Shown here: piece after piece, positions 48,080 to 60,363 of the stretch
Position numbering within the stretch: the first letter of the stretch is position 1
Layout of the letters: the number at the start of each line of letters is the position of its first letter
Source: Selaginella moellendorffii
Taxonomy: Eukaryota; Streptophyta; Lycopodiopsida; Selaginellales; Selaginellaceae
Direction: 5' to 3'
Assembly: GCF_000143415.4 (NCBI RefSeq)
Contig: NW_003314274.1
Location: forward strand, 2,511,663 to 2,575,662
Length of the DNA: 64,000 nt
Translations under genes and position numbers: made by a program
The notes under the pieces: generated by a model
Told to the model about the DNA's origin: nothing
Database searches by the model: none
The model's input: only the letters and a program-made list of their open reading frames with translations

Positions 48080-48752
48080 TGTAGCACACCTTATCTCTCT
48101 CCCCTTAAGCCAACTGGAAAAGAGGCAATTGCTTGATGAGAGAGCCCTTAGTGGCTATTTTATCCCCATTTATCCCCCAAGGTTCCAAAGATCCATGGTG
48201 ACAGTATATCCAAATCTCATCCCATGATCACATGCGCTACACTCACCCCCCCTTCAGAGATGTCAATGTCTTCATTGACTATTGACTACCAACCCCTACT
48301 GAGCCAAGGGGAACCAGCACCTCCATTTCTGCACTGAATCTACCAATCCTTCCATTGTGTAAACCAGCTATTCCATGTGAGGCAACTAGTCATCCACCCG
48401 TACCGTAGTCCCACGGTGGATACCTTCGTCTGTGGATACTCCACACAAGAGGAAGGACGTACGCATGGATGCCCAATATGTACGATTTCAAATTTAGGGT
48501 AGGAATATACCTTGCTCAAGGGTATATTATATTTTTAAGTAGCCACTAATCAATGGGAATCGAACCCGTGCCATTTGCTCCGATACCAACTGTAGCACAC
48601 CTTATCTCTCCCCCCTTAAACCAATTGGAAAAGGGGCAATTGCTTGATGAGAGAGCCCTTAGTGGCTATTTTATCCCCATTTATCCCCCAAGGTTCCAAG
48701 GATCCATGGTGACAGTATATCCAAATCTCATCCCATGATCACATGCGCTACA
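48080..48752 (-). mobile_element. TRIM-type mini LTR element, family 2 (copy C)
   Basis: LTRs 48080-48241 and 48591-48752 (162 bp each, TGTAGCACACC...ATGCGCTACA) flank 349 bp of non-coding DNA. A minus-oriented primer-site-like TGGTATCGGAGC (48577-48588) lies next to the right LTR. The flanks GGTAG (48075-48079) and GATAG (48753-48757) are a 4/5 TSD. The internal part has a B-box-like GGTTCGATTCCC on the minus strand (about 48554-48566). It interrupts middle-LARD internal DNA. Confidence 0.85.
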
Positions 48753-48757
48753 GATAG

Positions 48758-49286
48758 CCAAATAATAGGACCGTGGGCAGCCCTAGCACCAATTATGATA
48801 ACTGGAACTTAGTGCTAAAGGTAGCACGATATTGAAGAGAGGATGATGGTACCCTCAAGTAAAGAACTTCCTAGGATAGGGAAGTGGAGTTGCACTATGT
48901 GCAACGTAAAGTGTCGGAGACACCTAGGAAATTGACTCTGAGAAGTAAAAATTAAAAGTTCCAAAGTGCAAAGGTTAGGTCAATGGAATTTGAGACTACT
49001 CGAGAATGAGTAGTGGAATTGAGTTAGAGAGGGTGTCTTTAACGGGTTTAGCGAGAATTGAACCAATAAAAGGGAGCAAACCACCCTAGGTGGTCAAGTG
49101 AGTCTCTAGGTTGGAGAGACTATGCTCCTTAGAGGATGGACAAGGCATGGTGAGCCTTCGGGGTCAAACCATAGACAAATATTGGCTGGGTGCCAAGGAT
49201 GGAAATGGTAATACCTGCGAGTGTTACTTTATAAAAGGGTTTACCGTTCGATGAGGACATCGAACTTCGACTATGGGTGATGGAGT
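48758..49286 (+). mobile_element. Middle LARD internal region, right end
   Basis: Co-linear with the reverse complement of 41613-42110, ending in the GGGTGATGGAGT purine-rich stretch before the LTR. No coding content. Confidence 0.75.
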
Positions 49287-51086
49287 TGTGAGACACAAAA
49301 TCCCTAAGCCCCAAAGTGGAGCCAAAAGGCATCACGTGGTAGTGGCCGAAGTGAAAGCCAAACGAGCGTAACACGTTTGGATTGAAAGCTCCGACTTGAA
49401 AGGTTGAGAGCGGGAGTGGAACTCCCAACAAAGTGCTCGAGGAACAAGCATGAAGCGAGCAATAAGCGAGCTCCAAAAAGGGACCCGAAAGGACCAACAC
49501 ATGACACGTGGAAGTGTCTGAGATGGAGTTCGAGATGGACCCGAGTTGGAGTCCAAGATGGTGTCCGAGATGGACCGAGACAGAGTCCGAGACGGAGTCC
49601 GAGATGGAGTCTGAGATGGAGTCCGAGATGGACCCAAGAGGGAGTCCGAGATGGACCGAGACGGAGTCCGAGATGGAGTTCGAGATGGACCCGAGATGGA
49701 CCAAGACAGAGTCCAAGATGGAGTCCGAGATGGACCCGAGATGGAGTCTGAGATGAAGTTCGAGATGGACAAGAGATGGAGTTCGAGATGGACCGAGATG
49801 GAGTCCGAGATGGACCCGAGATGGAGTCCGAGATAGACCGAGATAGAGTCCGAGATGGACCCGAGATGGAGTCTGAGATGGACAAAGACAGAGTCCGAGA
49901 TGGAGTCTGAGAAGGACCCAAGATGGAGTCCGAGGTCGACAGCGAGACCGGGACCGAGACCGAGACCGAGACCAAGACTGAGACCGGGACTGAGGCCGAG
50001 ACCAAGGCCGAGGTCGAGACCGAGGCAGAGGCCGAGACCGAGCCCGAGCCCGAGTCCAAGTCTGAGTCCATGTCCGAGTTTGAGTTTGAGAGGGTGAAAG
50101 CCCAAAGCGTTCATCTCCCAAACCCTGGGGGGTTTGGTGAGCTCCAAAAGTATAGTAGGGGGAGGACTGCAGTGGAGCCAGTTTGGCCAGGAAAGGCCAA
50201 TTTGGCCCAAGAAGGCCAGACCTAATGTTGGGTGATGAGGTGCTCACTAGGAAGTCCAAGACTAGAGTAAACACGGACCGACAAGCGGGGTAGCTTGGTG
50301 AAGTGTTCAAGAGCCGGCTCTAGTTCCCCTAGGAGATCGACTGGACAATGCTCCCAGTCCAAGTGTGGGTGGCACTACCTACTTGGATACCTGGTGTGGC
50401 TCAACAAAACCTTGCTCTAAGCCCATGGCTAAAGCACCCAAAGGCAGAAGGTGGGGAGAGTACCCACGGGGCTCATGTAGGGCCACGGTGTTCTGAAATG
50501 TTGTCCCGAAGTCCTAAATGGGGGAAAGGAGGAGGAGCAATCCTCTAGTGTAGTGACTACGGATACAGTCATATGGTGAGGAAGTCCCAGAGGACAATGG
50601 GACTTAGTGGCCAGGCCTGCAAGCCCTTATCTAGTGGCAGTGTTGGTGAATATGGCCCTAGACGAAAAAGGGACTTGGCAGGAACTGACAAAGGGATGTT
50701 GGGGAAGGCTATTCTCCATGTCTGTGGGCATCCTAAGGATGCTAAGGAGTGGATTTGGGATGACCACTCGTGGACGGACGGCCTAGTCTTGGAGAGACGG
50801 GATTGTGATGCAAGTGGTATTGGACCACCAGTGCGGCAAAGGTGAATGGGCATGGCCTTAGCATAACAGGCTGATATATCAGTGGTACCTTTGGGTGTCG
50901 GTCTTGGGACTGGACACGTGGAGCACTTGGACCAAGTGCAAAGGTTGAGTGGCATGGATGCCATTCTCGGGACTAGCAAGTCCCAAGTCCTAAATTGGAC
51001 TTAAGGAGGTTGTGAATGAGACTCCTCCAAGTGGTCAGAGGTGTGGTTAAGTGACTAAAGTAAAATGGAAAATTTAGTCGCTTACA
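49287..51086 (+). mobile_element. 3' LTR of the middle LARD element
   Basis: 1800 bp, TGTGAGACACAAAATCCC...TTTAGTCGCTTACA, with minisatellite (about 49515-50095) and the shared module at 50088-50165. The right flank is internal DNA of the outer element, so the middle element was inserted into a relative. Confidence 0.85.
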
Positions 51087-52729
51087 AGGACTTGGCAGTG
51101 CGGAGGAACTAGGTTCCTAAGCTGTGATCTATAGCACACCTTAAGTACATGTTGGTGCACCAGCATGGGGAGTCACGCCAGGCATCTAGTGTGATGTCAT
51201 CTGTAGATGCATATACAGAGGTTGGGTTCGAGTCCCAACCCTCTAGTGTTTGGGTTCGAGTCCCAAATCACTAGGGCTGGTTTAGAATATGAGGACACTC
51301 GTATTTCGGTGGTCATGGACTCTTAGTGAGGAGACTAGCTTGGGCACACCGCCAAGCGGGGGATGCTCCGGAGTCGTGATGCACGGTTAGATTGCTTAGA
51401 GTGAAAGCTCGGCATATCTAACTTGAATACTTTGGTGCAAAAGGCATCAAGGACGTGGTGAATGAGATGGGGACACCCAGTCTCAGTTGCTATGGATCCT
51501 TGGCCGAAAGGGCTGGCTTGGGCGCACCGCCAAGTGTGGGGGATGCCCTCGGGGTCATAGTCAACAATTTAAAAGGGTCTAGAAGGCCTAGTACCTATTG
51601 GCAAACCCGGTAAGGTGCCAAGGTTAGATCACTAGGTGGTCTTATGGCTAAGCAAGGACAAGGTCCTTGTGAAGTTAAGGAATAAGATTCCTAGTTCAAA
51701 ATGTTAATTTGAACTATTGATGATGGTTGGGCTTCGTCAAGGTGACCAAGTGGGAAAAACACCTAAGGGAAATGAGTTATGTCAATGCGATGGCATGGTA
51801 AGTCCAAGGAAAGTAGTCTTTATAAGAGATCCATGGGAGGGTCTCAAAGTTGGGCCGTGGATAGAGCCCATAGCAGAAAATGTTAAAGAGACGTACTAAG
51901 GGTGAACACCCTCTGGACTTGGCAAAGCAAAGTGGTTGCTATGGAACTGAAAAGATACCTCGAGAATGGAGGTAGCGATTCTATGTTGCTGAGTGCAACA
52001 ATCAAGGATAGGAGCAAAAGACTAGTGGCTAAGAAAAGAGCTGTGGGAATCATGGGAAACAATCCAAATGGCAAAGTTAGGCATGGAACACTAATGTGTT
52101 TGATGCTAACGGGTTGTGAGAAAGGAAGTGTTCTTCAAAGGATGGATTCTCAATTGCTCCAAGTTGGCAAAGTGAAAGCTCCAAGGGAGGGAGCAGAAAA
52201 GTAGCTAAATGATAGACCCGTGAACAACTTTAGCACAAATTATGATAATTGGAACTTAGTGCCCAAAGAGGCATGAAATAGAAGAGAGGATGATGGTGCC
52301 CTCAAGTAGAGAAATTCCTAGGATAGGGAAGTGCACTTGCACAATATGTGCAATGCAAGGTGTCAGAGACACCTAGGAAATTGACTTCAAGAAGTCAAAA
52401 GTAAATATTCCAAAGTGCAAAGGTTATGTCGATGGAAACTGAGATTACTCGAGAAGTAGCAGGATTGAGATATAGACAATGTCTCTAACAGGTTTAGCAA
52501 GAACTAAACCAATAAAAGGAAAGAACCACCACAAGTGGTCCAATCAGTCTCTAAGTTGGAGAGACTATCCTCCTTAAAGGTTGGGTAAGGCATGGTGAGG
52601 CTTCGGTATCAAACCATTGATGAATATTGGTAAGGTGCCAAGAATGGAAAGTGTAATACATGATGGTATTACTTTATAAAATAGTATAATTTGATGAGGA
52701 CATCGAACTTCATCTATGGGTGGTGGAGT
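51087..52729 (+). mobile_element. Outer LARD internal region, right part
   Basis: Non-coding; co-linear with 38790-39836 plus 48004-49286 of the middle element. It contains the hairpin pair at 51217-51270. Confidence 0.75.
51217..51270 (+). repeat. Two tRNA T-arm-like hairpins in LARD internal DNA (outer copy)
   Basis: GGTTGGGTTCGAGTCCCAACC, then TTTGGGTTCGAGTCCCAAA. Stems and loops are conserved with the inner and middle copies. Confidence 0.8.
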
Positions 52730-54543
52730 TGTGAGACACAAAATCCCTAGGCCCCAAAGTGGAGCCGAAAGGGTGCCATGTGATAGTGGCTGAAGTGAAA
52801 ACCAAATGAGCGTAACATGTTTGGACTAAAAGCTCCGACTTGAAAGGTCAAGAGTGGGAGTGGAACTCCCAACGAAGTGCTCAAGGAACAAGCACGATGT
52901 AATAAGGGAGTCTCTAGAAAAGGGACACAAGAGGACCAACATATGACACGTGGCAGAGTCCAAGATGGAGTTTGAGATGGACCCGAGATGGAATCCGAGA
53001 CGGAGTCTGAGATGGAGTACGAGATGGACCCAAGATGGACCGAGATGGAGTCCAAGATGGAGTCCGAGATGGACCGAGATGGAGTCCGAGATGGACCCAA
53101 GATGGAGTCTGAGATGGACGCAAGATGGAGTCCGAGATGGACCGAGACAGAGTCCGAGATGGACCCAAGATGGAGTCTGAGATGGACGCAAGATGGAGTC
53201 CGAGATGGACCCAAGATGGAGTCTGAGATGGACGCAAGATGGAGTCCGAGATGGACCGAGACGGAGTCCGAGATGGACCGAGACGGAGTCCGAGATGGAA
53301 TCTAAGATGGAGTCCGAGATGGACTGAGACGGAGTCCGAGATGGACCCGAGATGGAATCCGAGATGGAGTCCGAGGTCTAGACTGAGACCGGGACCGAGA
53401 CCGGGATTGGGACCGAAATCAAGACCGAGACCGGGACCGGGACCGAAATCAAGACCGAGGCCGAGACCGAGGCCGAGGCCGAGATCGAGCCCGAGCCCAA
53501 GTCCGAGTCCGAGTCCGAGTCCAAGTCCGAGTCCAAATTTGAGTCTGAGAGGGTGAAAGCTCAAAGCATTCGTCTCCCAGACCCTGGGGGGTTTGGTGAG
53601 CTCCAAAAGTATAGCAGGGGGAGGACTATAGTGGAGCCAATTTGGGCCAGGAAAGGCCAGTTTGGCCCAAGAAGGCTGTACCCAGTGTTAGGTGATGAGC
53701 TGCCCACTGGGAAGTCCAAGACTAGAGTGAACACGAACCAACAAGCGGGGTAGCTTGGTGAAGTGTTCAAGAGCCGGCTCTAGTTCCCCTGGGAGATCGA
53801 CTAGCCGATGCTCCCAGTCCAAGTGTGGGTGGCACTATCTACTTGGATACTTGGTGTGGCTTAACAGAACCTTGCTCTAAGCCCATGGCTAGAGCATTCA
53901 AAGGCGGAAGGTGGGGAGAGTACCCATGAGGCTCGCATAAGGCCATAGTGTTCCGAAATGTTGCCCTAAAGCCCCAGGCTGTGGAAAGGAAGAGGAGTAG
54001 CCCTCAGGTGTGGTGACCAAGGACACAGTCACACAGTGAGGATGTCCTAGAGGATAGTGGGACTTAGTGGTCGGGCCCGTGGGCCTTGATCCAGTGGCAG
54101 TGTTGGCGAATGGCCAAGGACAGAAAGGGACTTAGTGGAGACTGGAATGGAGATATTGTGGAAGGCTATTCCCCATGTTTGCGGGCATCCTAAGGATGCT
54201 AAGGAGTGGATTTGGGATGATCACTCATTGGTGAATGGCCCAGTCTTGGAGAGACGAGATTCCAATGTAGGTGGTGTTAGACCACCGATGTGACCAAGAT
54301 GAATGAGTGTGGCCTAGTGTAACAGGCTCATATGTTGGTGGTACCTTGGGGTGTCGATCATGGGATCGGACACGTGGAGCACTTGGACCAAGTGCAAAGC
54401 TTGAGTGGCATGGATGCCATTCTCGGGGTTAGCAAACCGAAAATCCTAAATGGGATTTATAGAGGTTGTGAATGAGACTCCTCCAAGTGGTTGGAGGTGC
54501 GGTTAAGTGACTAAAGTAAAATGGAAAAATTTAGTCGTTTATA
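52730..54543 (+). mobile_element. 3' LTR of the outer LARD element
   Basis: TGTGAGACACAAAATCCC start; the terminus reads GTCGTTTATA instead of GTCGCTTACA (two C-to-T changes), so it is older than the inner copies. Minisatellite at about 52960-53550. It abuts a Helitron Rep fragment. Confidence 0.8.
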
Positions 54544-56374
54544 TTTCCATGCAAGGGCTTTTAGGATTTAAATTACCACATGGACCATGTATCATATGAT
54601 TTATAATTATGTTATGCAATTTTGGTTCTAGTAGTGGGTGTGGCAACTGTGTAGTGACAAATTCATCAACTGAGTCTCGATTTCTTATCTTATCTTCGTT
54701 TGATAAGATTGCTAAGAAATGACAATGAGGCAAACCTCTTTTTTGGAATTCAATAACATAAACATATGTGATGCACTTCCCAAAAATTCCTTTGATACTT
54801 ATGTCATGTAGGAATTCTTTAAGCTTTAAGTTAAAAACTCTTGAAATAAGATCAGGTCAATCCTCATGTGATTCATTCAGCTGTAAGCTTTGCACAATTT
54901 CAGGCTACTTTGGGTTGCATGTAAATGTAATAAATAAGTCAGGTTTTTCAAAATGTGTGACAATAGCAATAGCATCTTAATAATGTTGTTGTATTGCTCA
55001 TGGGCTACCAGGAAATATAGAAGGCAAAATTACAATTTTTCCAGGTTCACCATTATTAGTAGCAGCTCTGTTGCTAACATAATCTATAAGACCTGTGTAG
55101 TAATCCACTTTTAAGTGTTTTTGATGAGTGCAAAAAAAATTAAGGTTGTTAGATTCAACCTTTACATAAGCATCAACTATAAATTGTTGAGTAAGTTTCC
55201 CAGCATGTAGTAATTGATCATAAAGGAAAGAGTTGCCAATGTTATCTCGTTGAGATAATCGATATGCATAGTACTGGAGTTGTTACATGTGACTCATTGT
55301 GATAAATTTTTTCATGCCAACCTTTATCACCAAATGGTAAAAGTAAAGGATAAACCATAGGATCACAATTTTCATTAAGAATAGAGATTTTTGTTGGTTG
55401 TGAGTTATATGGATGTATGCATATTTCTGTGTCAAGAGATGGCTCACCCTCATCAATAACGAAAACAATAGCAACATCATTAGTTTGTGGCAAATTATAA
55501 CAATGTAGATTAGTACTTTCACATCTAACAATCATGTAAACTCCACGTTTTGGAGTTCCATTGCAAATTGAGTGATGTTGTTCTTGTGATTCAAGATTAT
55601 ACATCATTTGAAAAGCTTGTGCATACGGGTTTATTGTTCTTAGCAAGTTATCTAATTGTAATAATAAATTAGAATCACAATTTGTGTTGAATGGGTTTTG
55701 CTTTCTAATATTTGTAGCCTCAAATGCGTCAAGCATGTAAAGTTGTCCATATGGTGGTGGCACGCAGCAGGATATGCTGAAGCAATTTTGTGATAAATTT
55801 GACCATATATTCTAAGGCAATATGGGCCTTTGCAACTTAAATTATCAATATTAGCACCCATGATGCAAAAGCCAAAGCACTGTTGAAATTTCTTATGTTA
55901 ATTTTAAAATTGGAGTTTCTATTTTCATTAAAAAGCATACGCAATATAAGAGGTAAAGATGAAAGTTGGGGAAGGGAAACCTTTCCATTCTAGCAGCACA
56001 TTGATCTTCATTTTCAAAATGTAATGAACCACAAAAGACACATACGGATGACATATTTCCAATATTAAACATATGATTGTATGGTCATGATGTGCTAACT
56101 TATAGATAGTATAACTGTGATGATTCCATGAATTTGTATTAGTGTCATTAGCATTTTCAAGGTTTATATTTGTATGACCTTCATCAGCATATGCTATGTT
56201 TGTATTAGCATTGTCAAGATTTGAAGTAATTTTTGCATTAGCATGTTCAAGATCTAGATTAGTTTCTTCATTAGCATATGCAAGGTTGCTGTGAATATGA
56301 TTATATGTGCTAGTGTCAATAGTTGGAGGCAAATGGTGACGTATGCCTCTTAATACTTTGCAAAGCCGAAGCAT
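54544..56374 (-). pseudogene. Helitron Rep/helicase N-terminal and HUH region, broken
   Basis: Rolling-circle transposon replicase on the minus strand. In order: a CxFCG zinc-like motif (near 56030-56050), GPYCLRIYGQIYHK (near 55800-55830), YGQLYMLDAFEAT and INPYAQAFQMMY (55600-55770), the helitron-like N domain (55242-55560, NCDPMVYPLLLPFGDKGWH), DLFITFTCNP (about 54900-54940) and GLPHCHFLAIL, the HUH motif, at about 54705-54735. Several stops and frame changes occur, and the gene is cut off by the LTR at 54543 before the Rep tyrosines and the helicase. An Asn/Ala/Glu-rich tandem peptide repeat is encoded at 56120-56310. Confidence 0.8.
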
Positions 56375-58330
56375 ATTTGCTAGGGATGATAAATGAGATG
56401 AAATAACCTATCTAGTGTCAAAGCACTTATCTTAAAATTTTCAGAGATTCTAAGTAAAAGCCAGAACTCGCGTTCTTACACTAGAAATTTTTTTTTTTTA
56501 AAAAAACCAAGACTATACAATGAGAGACACAGGACTGGCACACCTTTTCCAGGGCGTGGTGAGCAGCTGTGAGAGGTGGGTGGGGTTTGCAAGTTAGAGA
56601 ACTCACCTTGGGCTTGTTCTCTCTCGCAAAAGGACAGGGACTACAAACTCTCTGATGGTTCTGGCTGTGAAGGCTGGCTCTGGCTTCAGCTCTGCCACTG
56701 GATAGCATCCACAAACCCAAATGAAGATGTCTCAAATTTTCACAGCACACAAAAATCCAGATTGTTGGGGTTGGGGCCAAATTAGCGGCTGCCAGGCTGA
56801 CGGTGAACACAGACCTCTGCAGGAAGAAGCTCAATTGCTGTGATTGCCACTGATCCGGCAAGCAAGAGTTAGCTCAATTGCAGCAGGGCATCCAGGGCGA
56901 GCTAAGAAGAACGGGCACGGGAGCAGGACACCACTGGTGACACATGTCAGATTCCGATCAAGTACAAGCACAGGCCTTCTAGGCCGCTGTCTGGCTATAG
57001 CAACACCAACATCAGCGGCAACCACTTTTAAAAGCCTGAAACGCAGCTCCAGGGAAGTACGCATATGTCATTCTGCTGTCCAAAATGGTGCCATACTTGC
57101 CATCAAAAACTTCGGGCTTTTAAGTACAACGGGCTACCACCAACACGAATAATAAATAATAATAATAATAAATAAAGATGTAATAAAGACTGCAAAAAAA
57201 AACAGAGCTCGACACCAGCGCCTCCAACTTCGACAACCTCAGCACTAACAGCAGCTCCTCCGTGGAGAACAGCACAGGATTGTTCTCCAAGTTCGCGAGA
57301 TCAGCGTCGCAAGGCTCCTCCCAGGACGGGTTTCTCAGCGCTGGCCTCTTTAGCAGACTTAATAGGAGTGGTGGCGAGAGTGCCACCACCACCCCCACCA
57401 TCGCCACCACCACCACTCAGACATAGTCTATTCGTCATTGTTGTGGAGAAGAAAAAAACTGGGATGATAGGAAAACTAATGCTTTGCTACTGTAGTTTGT
57501 AGCTTTCAACTCTAACAAAGTCAGAAAGAATGAAAGGACACTTGCAATGGGGATCAGACAATGTAAAAACCATGTCTTTTGGAGGCTGAAAACCACCGAG
57601 TGTCATTGCACCATCCCCCTAGTCCATCCCTCCATAACAAAGAGAGAAAACGTCCTCCATGGCATTCTTCTCAACACCTCTGTCGTCGCTGATGGAGGCA
57701 CCGCTGCTGCCACTGGGTGGACCACTGGACCTGTTGGATCTAGAGCCCGCTGGTCCAGATCTGCTGCTGGCACCTGTTCCCGTGGGGACTGGGAGCCGCA
57801 GCTTCACTGGCCATTTACTCGCTCTCCTCTAGAGCTAGAGATCCTCCATGCCAGGAGTGACGGTGGCGAGACTGTAGCTCTGGATCTGCTACTGGTGCCT
57901 GTTCCTGTGGGGATTGCTGTGGCGATTGAGCGGGAGATCTCTGGGAGATCCGGGAGCCACAGCTTCACTGGGCATTTACTCGACCGCATCCCTCTCTTGC
58001 CCTTTCCCTAAAGCAGTGGCACTCCACATCAGGAGCGATGGGCCGATTTGTGCAGGAAAATTTAAAAGATCTCAACAAAAAAAGTTTGGATGATGGTAGG
58101 AAAGACACTTGCATGTGACATGTGTTGCTGTGCCTTCTTCTCCCACCCCACGCAGCTTGGCTGCCTCCCATTGGCCAAGAGCAGACATCAGAAAAATTTC
58201 TAGCGCAACCATGGCTACCGACCCTGGCCCGGGCCTGGGATCCAACGGCCGGTGTCCCTGCTATCGCTTTATATGTACAAACAGAAAAGAAAAGCACACT
58301 GTGGAACAAGAAATGAAAGTGTACAGTACT
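56375..58330. other. No firm gene; one possible plus-strand terminal exon
   Basis: 57195-57424 (+) is an open, Ser/Thr-rich frame (FDNLSTNSSSSVENSTGLFS ... LFSRLNR) ending TAG. It has no ATG and looks like the C-terminal exon of a protein I do not recognise. Otherwise I see low-complexity and repeated DNA, an AT-rich TAA run near 57150-57165, and one of three copies of a recurring upstream sequence at about 58100-58200. Confidence 0.3.
57757..57983. repeat. Imperfect direct duplication
   Basis: GATCTGCTGCTGGCACCTGT...TTCACTGGCCATTTACTCG (57757-57821) recurs at about 57882-57983 with small indels. Confidence 0.7.
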
Positions 58331-60179
58331 TTAATCAGCCTTGAATGCAATAACTTTTAGTGAGCTCTCATCGGCACCAGTCGAGAATAAGAAGTGGCCT
58401 GTTGGTGGCTTCTTTAACTCCAAAAGCTTGATTGCCCCAGGCATCCATGCAGAAGTGAACATTCTTAGAAACTAGCAAGGAGTAAGACCATATGCTTGGT
58501 CTATATAAGTGTCCTCCATGCAAACGTCTTGGGGGTGGCCATTATTTGGATAGAATTTTCCGTGGACCCACAAAGTTTGAAAAAATGGTTGTTCATTCTT
58601 GCAATGGTGACACCAACTAATATCTCGTGTTTGTTTCTCGACCCTGAACTTTTTGCAAACATGGCAGCCATAACAAACAGAGATCGCTCAAGGATTTTCA
58701 GGGATAAAGTGGCCATGCACCTATTGATAAAACATGCATCACGAACCACTGGTAAAGATCAAGAAAGACATACCCCAAAGAAGTTTTTTCCATATATGAA
58801 TGAAACAGAGTGCAGCTGTTTCTGTATGTGGTCCCAAGGCGTATCATCAGGAATTTTCAAGACAATAGTCGAGGGTGCAATCTTGAACACATTTTTATCT
58901 TTAGTTCCTCGGAGATTGTAGAAAATACAACTTGGCATGTCCCCAGCAAACCATGACAATTTGAGCTCATGATAGACATGGTCCATATCACCCAGCACAT
59001 GCACCTGTTTTTGAAGTTCACCCAAAAAATTCAATCAGAATATTACAAATACCTTATAGGTGTTTTCAGCTTCAAGATCATCAGCAATGAATATGATGTT
59101 TATAGTGTTAGGCATTTGATCCACACTGATGATTGCCACAGCAACTGTTGCAGAAGTATAAGCAGAAGCATCCCCTGCAAACTGATTTAGTGGAACAATG
59201 TCTGATGGCCTGACAAAGTCAAGCACTAGAGGAGCCTTCTCTGGCCATGCTTGAACATGTGTGGCCGTAGAAATATCTACCGAGAGACAATGGAGCCCCA
59301 AATGATGTTTCGGATTCTTAGCTCTAACCTTGTAGTGCTGAATACACAACTAGTGAGCTGGCTTGAAAAGGTGGCTATATTTATCAGTAGTGTTGGCTGC
59401 CATTGAAGCTGTTGCAAGGTGCATGCTGTAGCTGTCAGTGAAATCGATGTTAAAGAACCTTGATGTTGATGCCATTTTTGTTGAGTGGACCTCATGTTGG
59501 AAATCATAACTACCGTATCGAGATAATACATATATAAGAAGTGGCCCACCACTTGAATGAAGTTGTAGATCTGCAATATGAACACATGCATATTGTGTTT
59601 CCTCAGAGGAAGCAATTAGATTCCATACGTCAGGGTCTAGAATGCTATATAACTTCTGTTTAGCTAAAAACTCCCATTATTAACCCATAACTAAAAAAAA
59701 AACATTCTAAAATTGAGCAGTACCTCCTACAATCGCACGGGGCACTTGGCTGGAAGTCTGTGTCTGAACGCTTGGATCTGGCCATAAATAAGGTTTAAAA
59801 AGCAAAAATGCCAAGTGCCAATACCTGCTAAAATAGCAAAGGAACTTTAAAAATGTAACGGCTGTTTGAAGCCTTCTTGTACATCTATTCCTCAAGCTGT
59901 AAAGCATTGTATTGGAATAGACAAAGTACCTGAAGCACTAAGATGTGTAAGGCGCTCAGATCCTAGAAAGAAAAGTGATTAAATTTTGCCTTATCAAGAT
60001 AAACACAAACCTAGTTCACTACTCTCTCCACGCATCTCTAAATCACCTAGAACTGGGTGCTGCTGCAAAGAAACATCATCTGGCAATGGCTGGTAATTGT
60101 AATCTACATGGTCTTGGGACCCCACATTAAAATCGCTAGCTGCCGCTGCCATCGGAGAGAGAGATCTTGAATGAAGCAA
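58331..60179 (-). pseudogene. Unrecognised spliced plant gene or gene fragment
   Basis: I do not recognise the family. A start at 60179 or 60152 (MAAAASDFNVGSQDHV) leads through short GT-AG introns. A long exon at about 59350-59640 (GPLLIYVLSRYGSYDFQHEV) is followed by one at about 59053-59349 (HHLGLHCLSVDIS ... PLVLDFVRPSDIVPLNQFAG), another ending near 58770 (VLGDMDHVYHELKLSWFAG), and a C-terminus LKKPPTGHFLFSTGADE to TAA at 58331. An in-frame TAG near 59352 sits between the first two long exons, and the stretch 58450-58750 is hard to keep in frame. Decay is therefore likely, though unplaced introns could explain part of it. Confidence 0.4.
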
Positions 60180-60363
60180 TTGATCAAGTTTGGGTTAATC
60201 ACAGCCGTTGGCCCAAAGCCTTGCTTAATTTTTGCCATGTCACTGGCATTTTCGCTTGACAGGAGAGACGACAGGTGCAGTCATCATCAACACTTTGCAT
60301 GCAACACGTGTCGCTAGTTTGGCCGCCTCCCATTGTTTTGCTGTGTTGTGGTGTTGGTAAATT

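Noticed and set aside
48553-48738. Short open frame across the TRIM copy C LTR
   Set aside because: It spans the primer site and LTR of a non-coding element.
51217-51270. Tandem tRNA genes
   Set aside because: Only T-arm-like hairpins are present; no acceptor, D or anticodon arms could be found around them.
57120-57416. Minus-strand frame with a hydrophobic poly-Tyr end
   Set aside because: Produced by a TAA/TTA repeat and by the antisense of a Thr-rich plus-strand frame.
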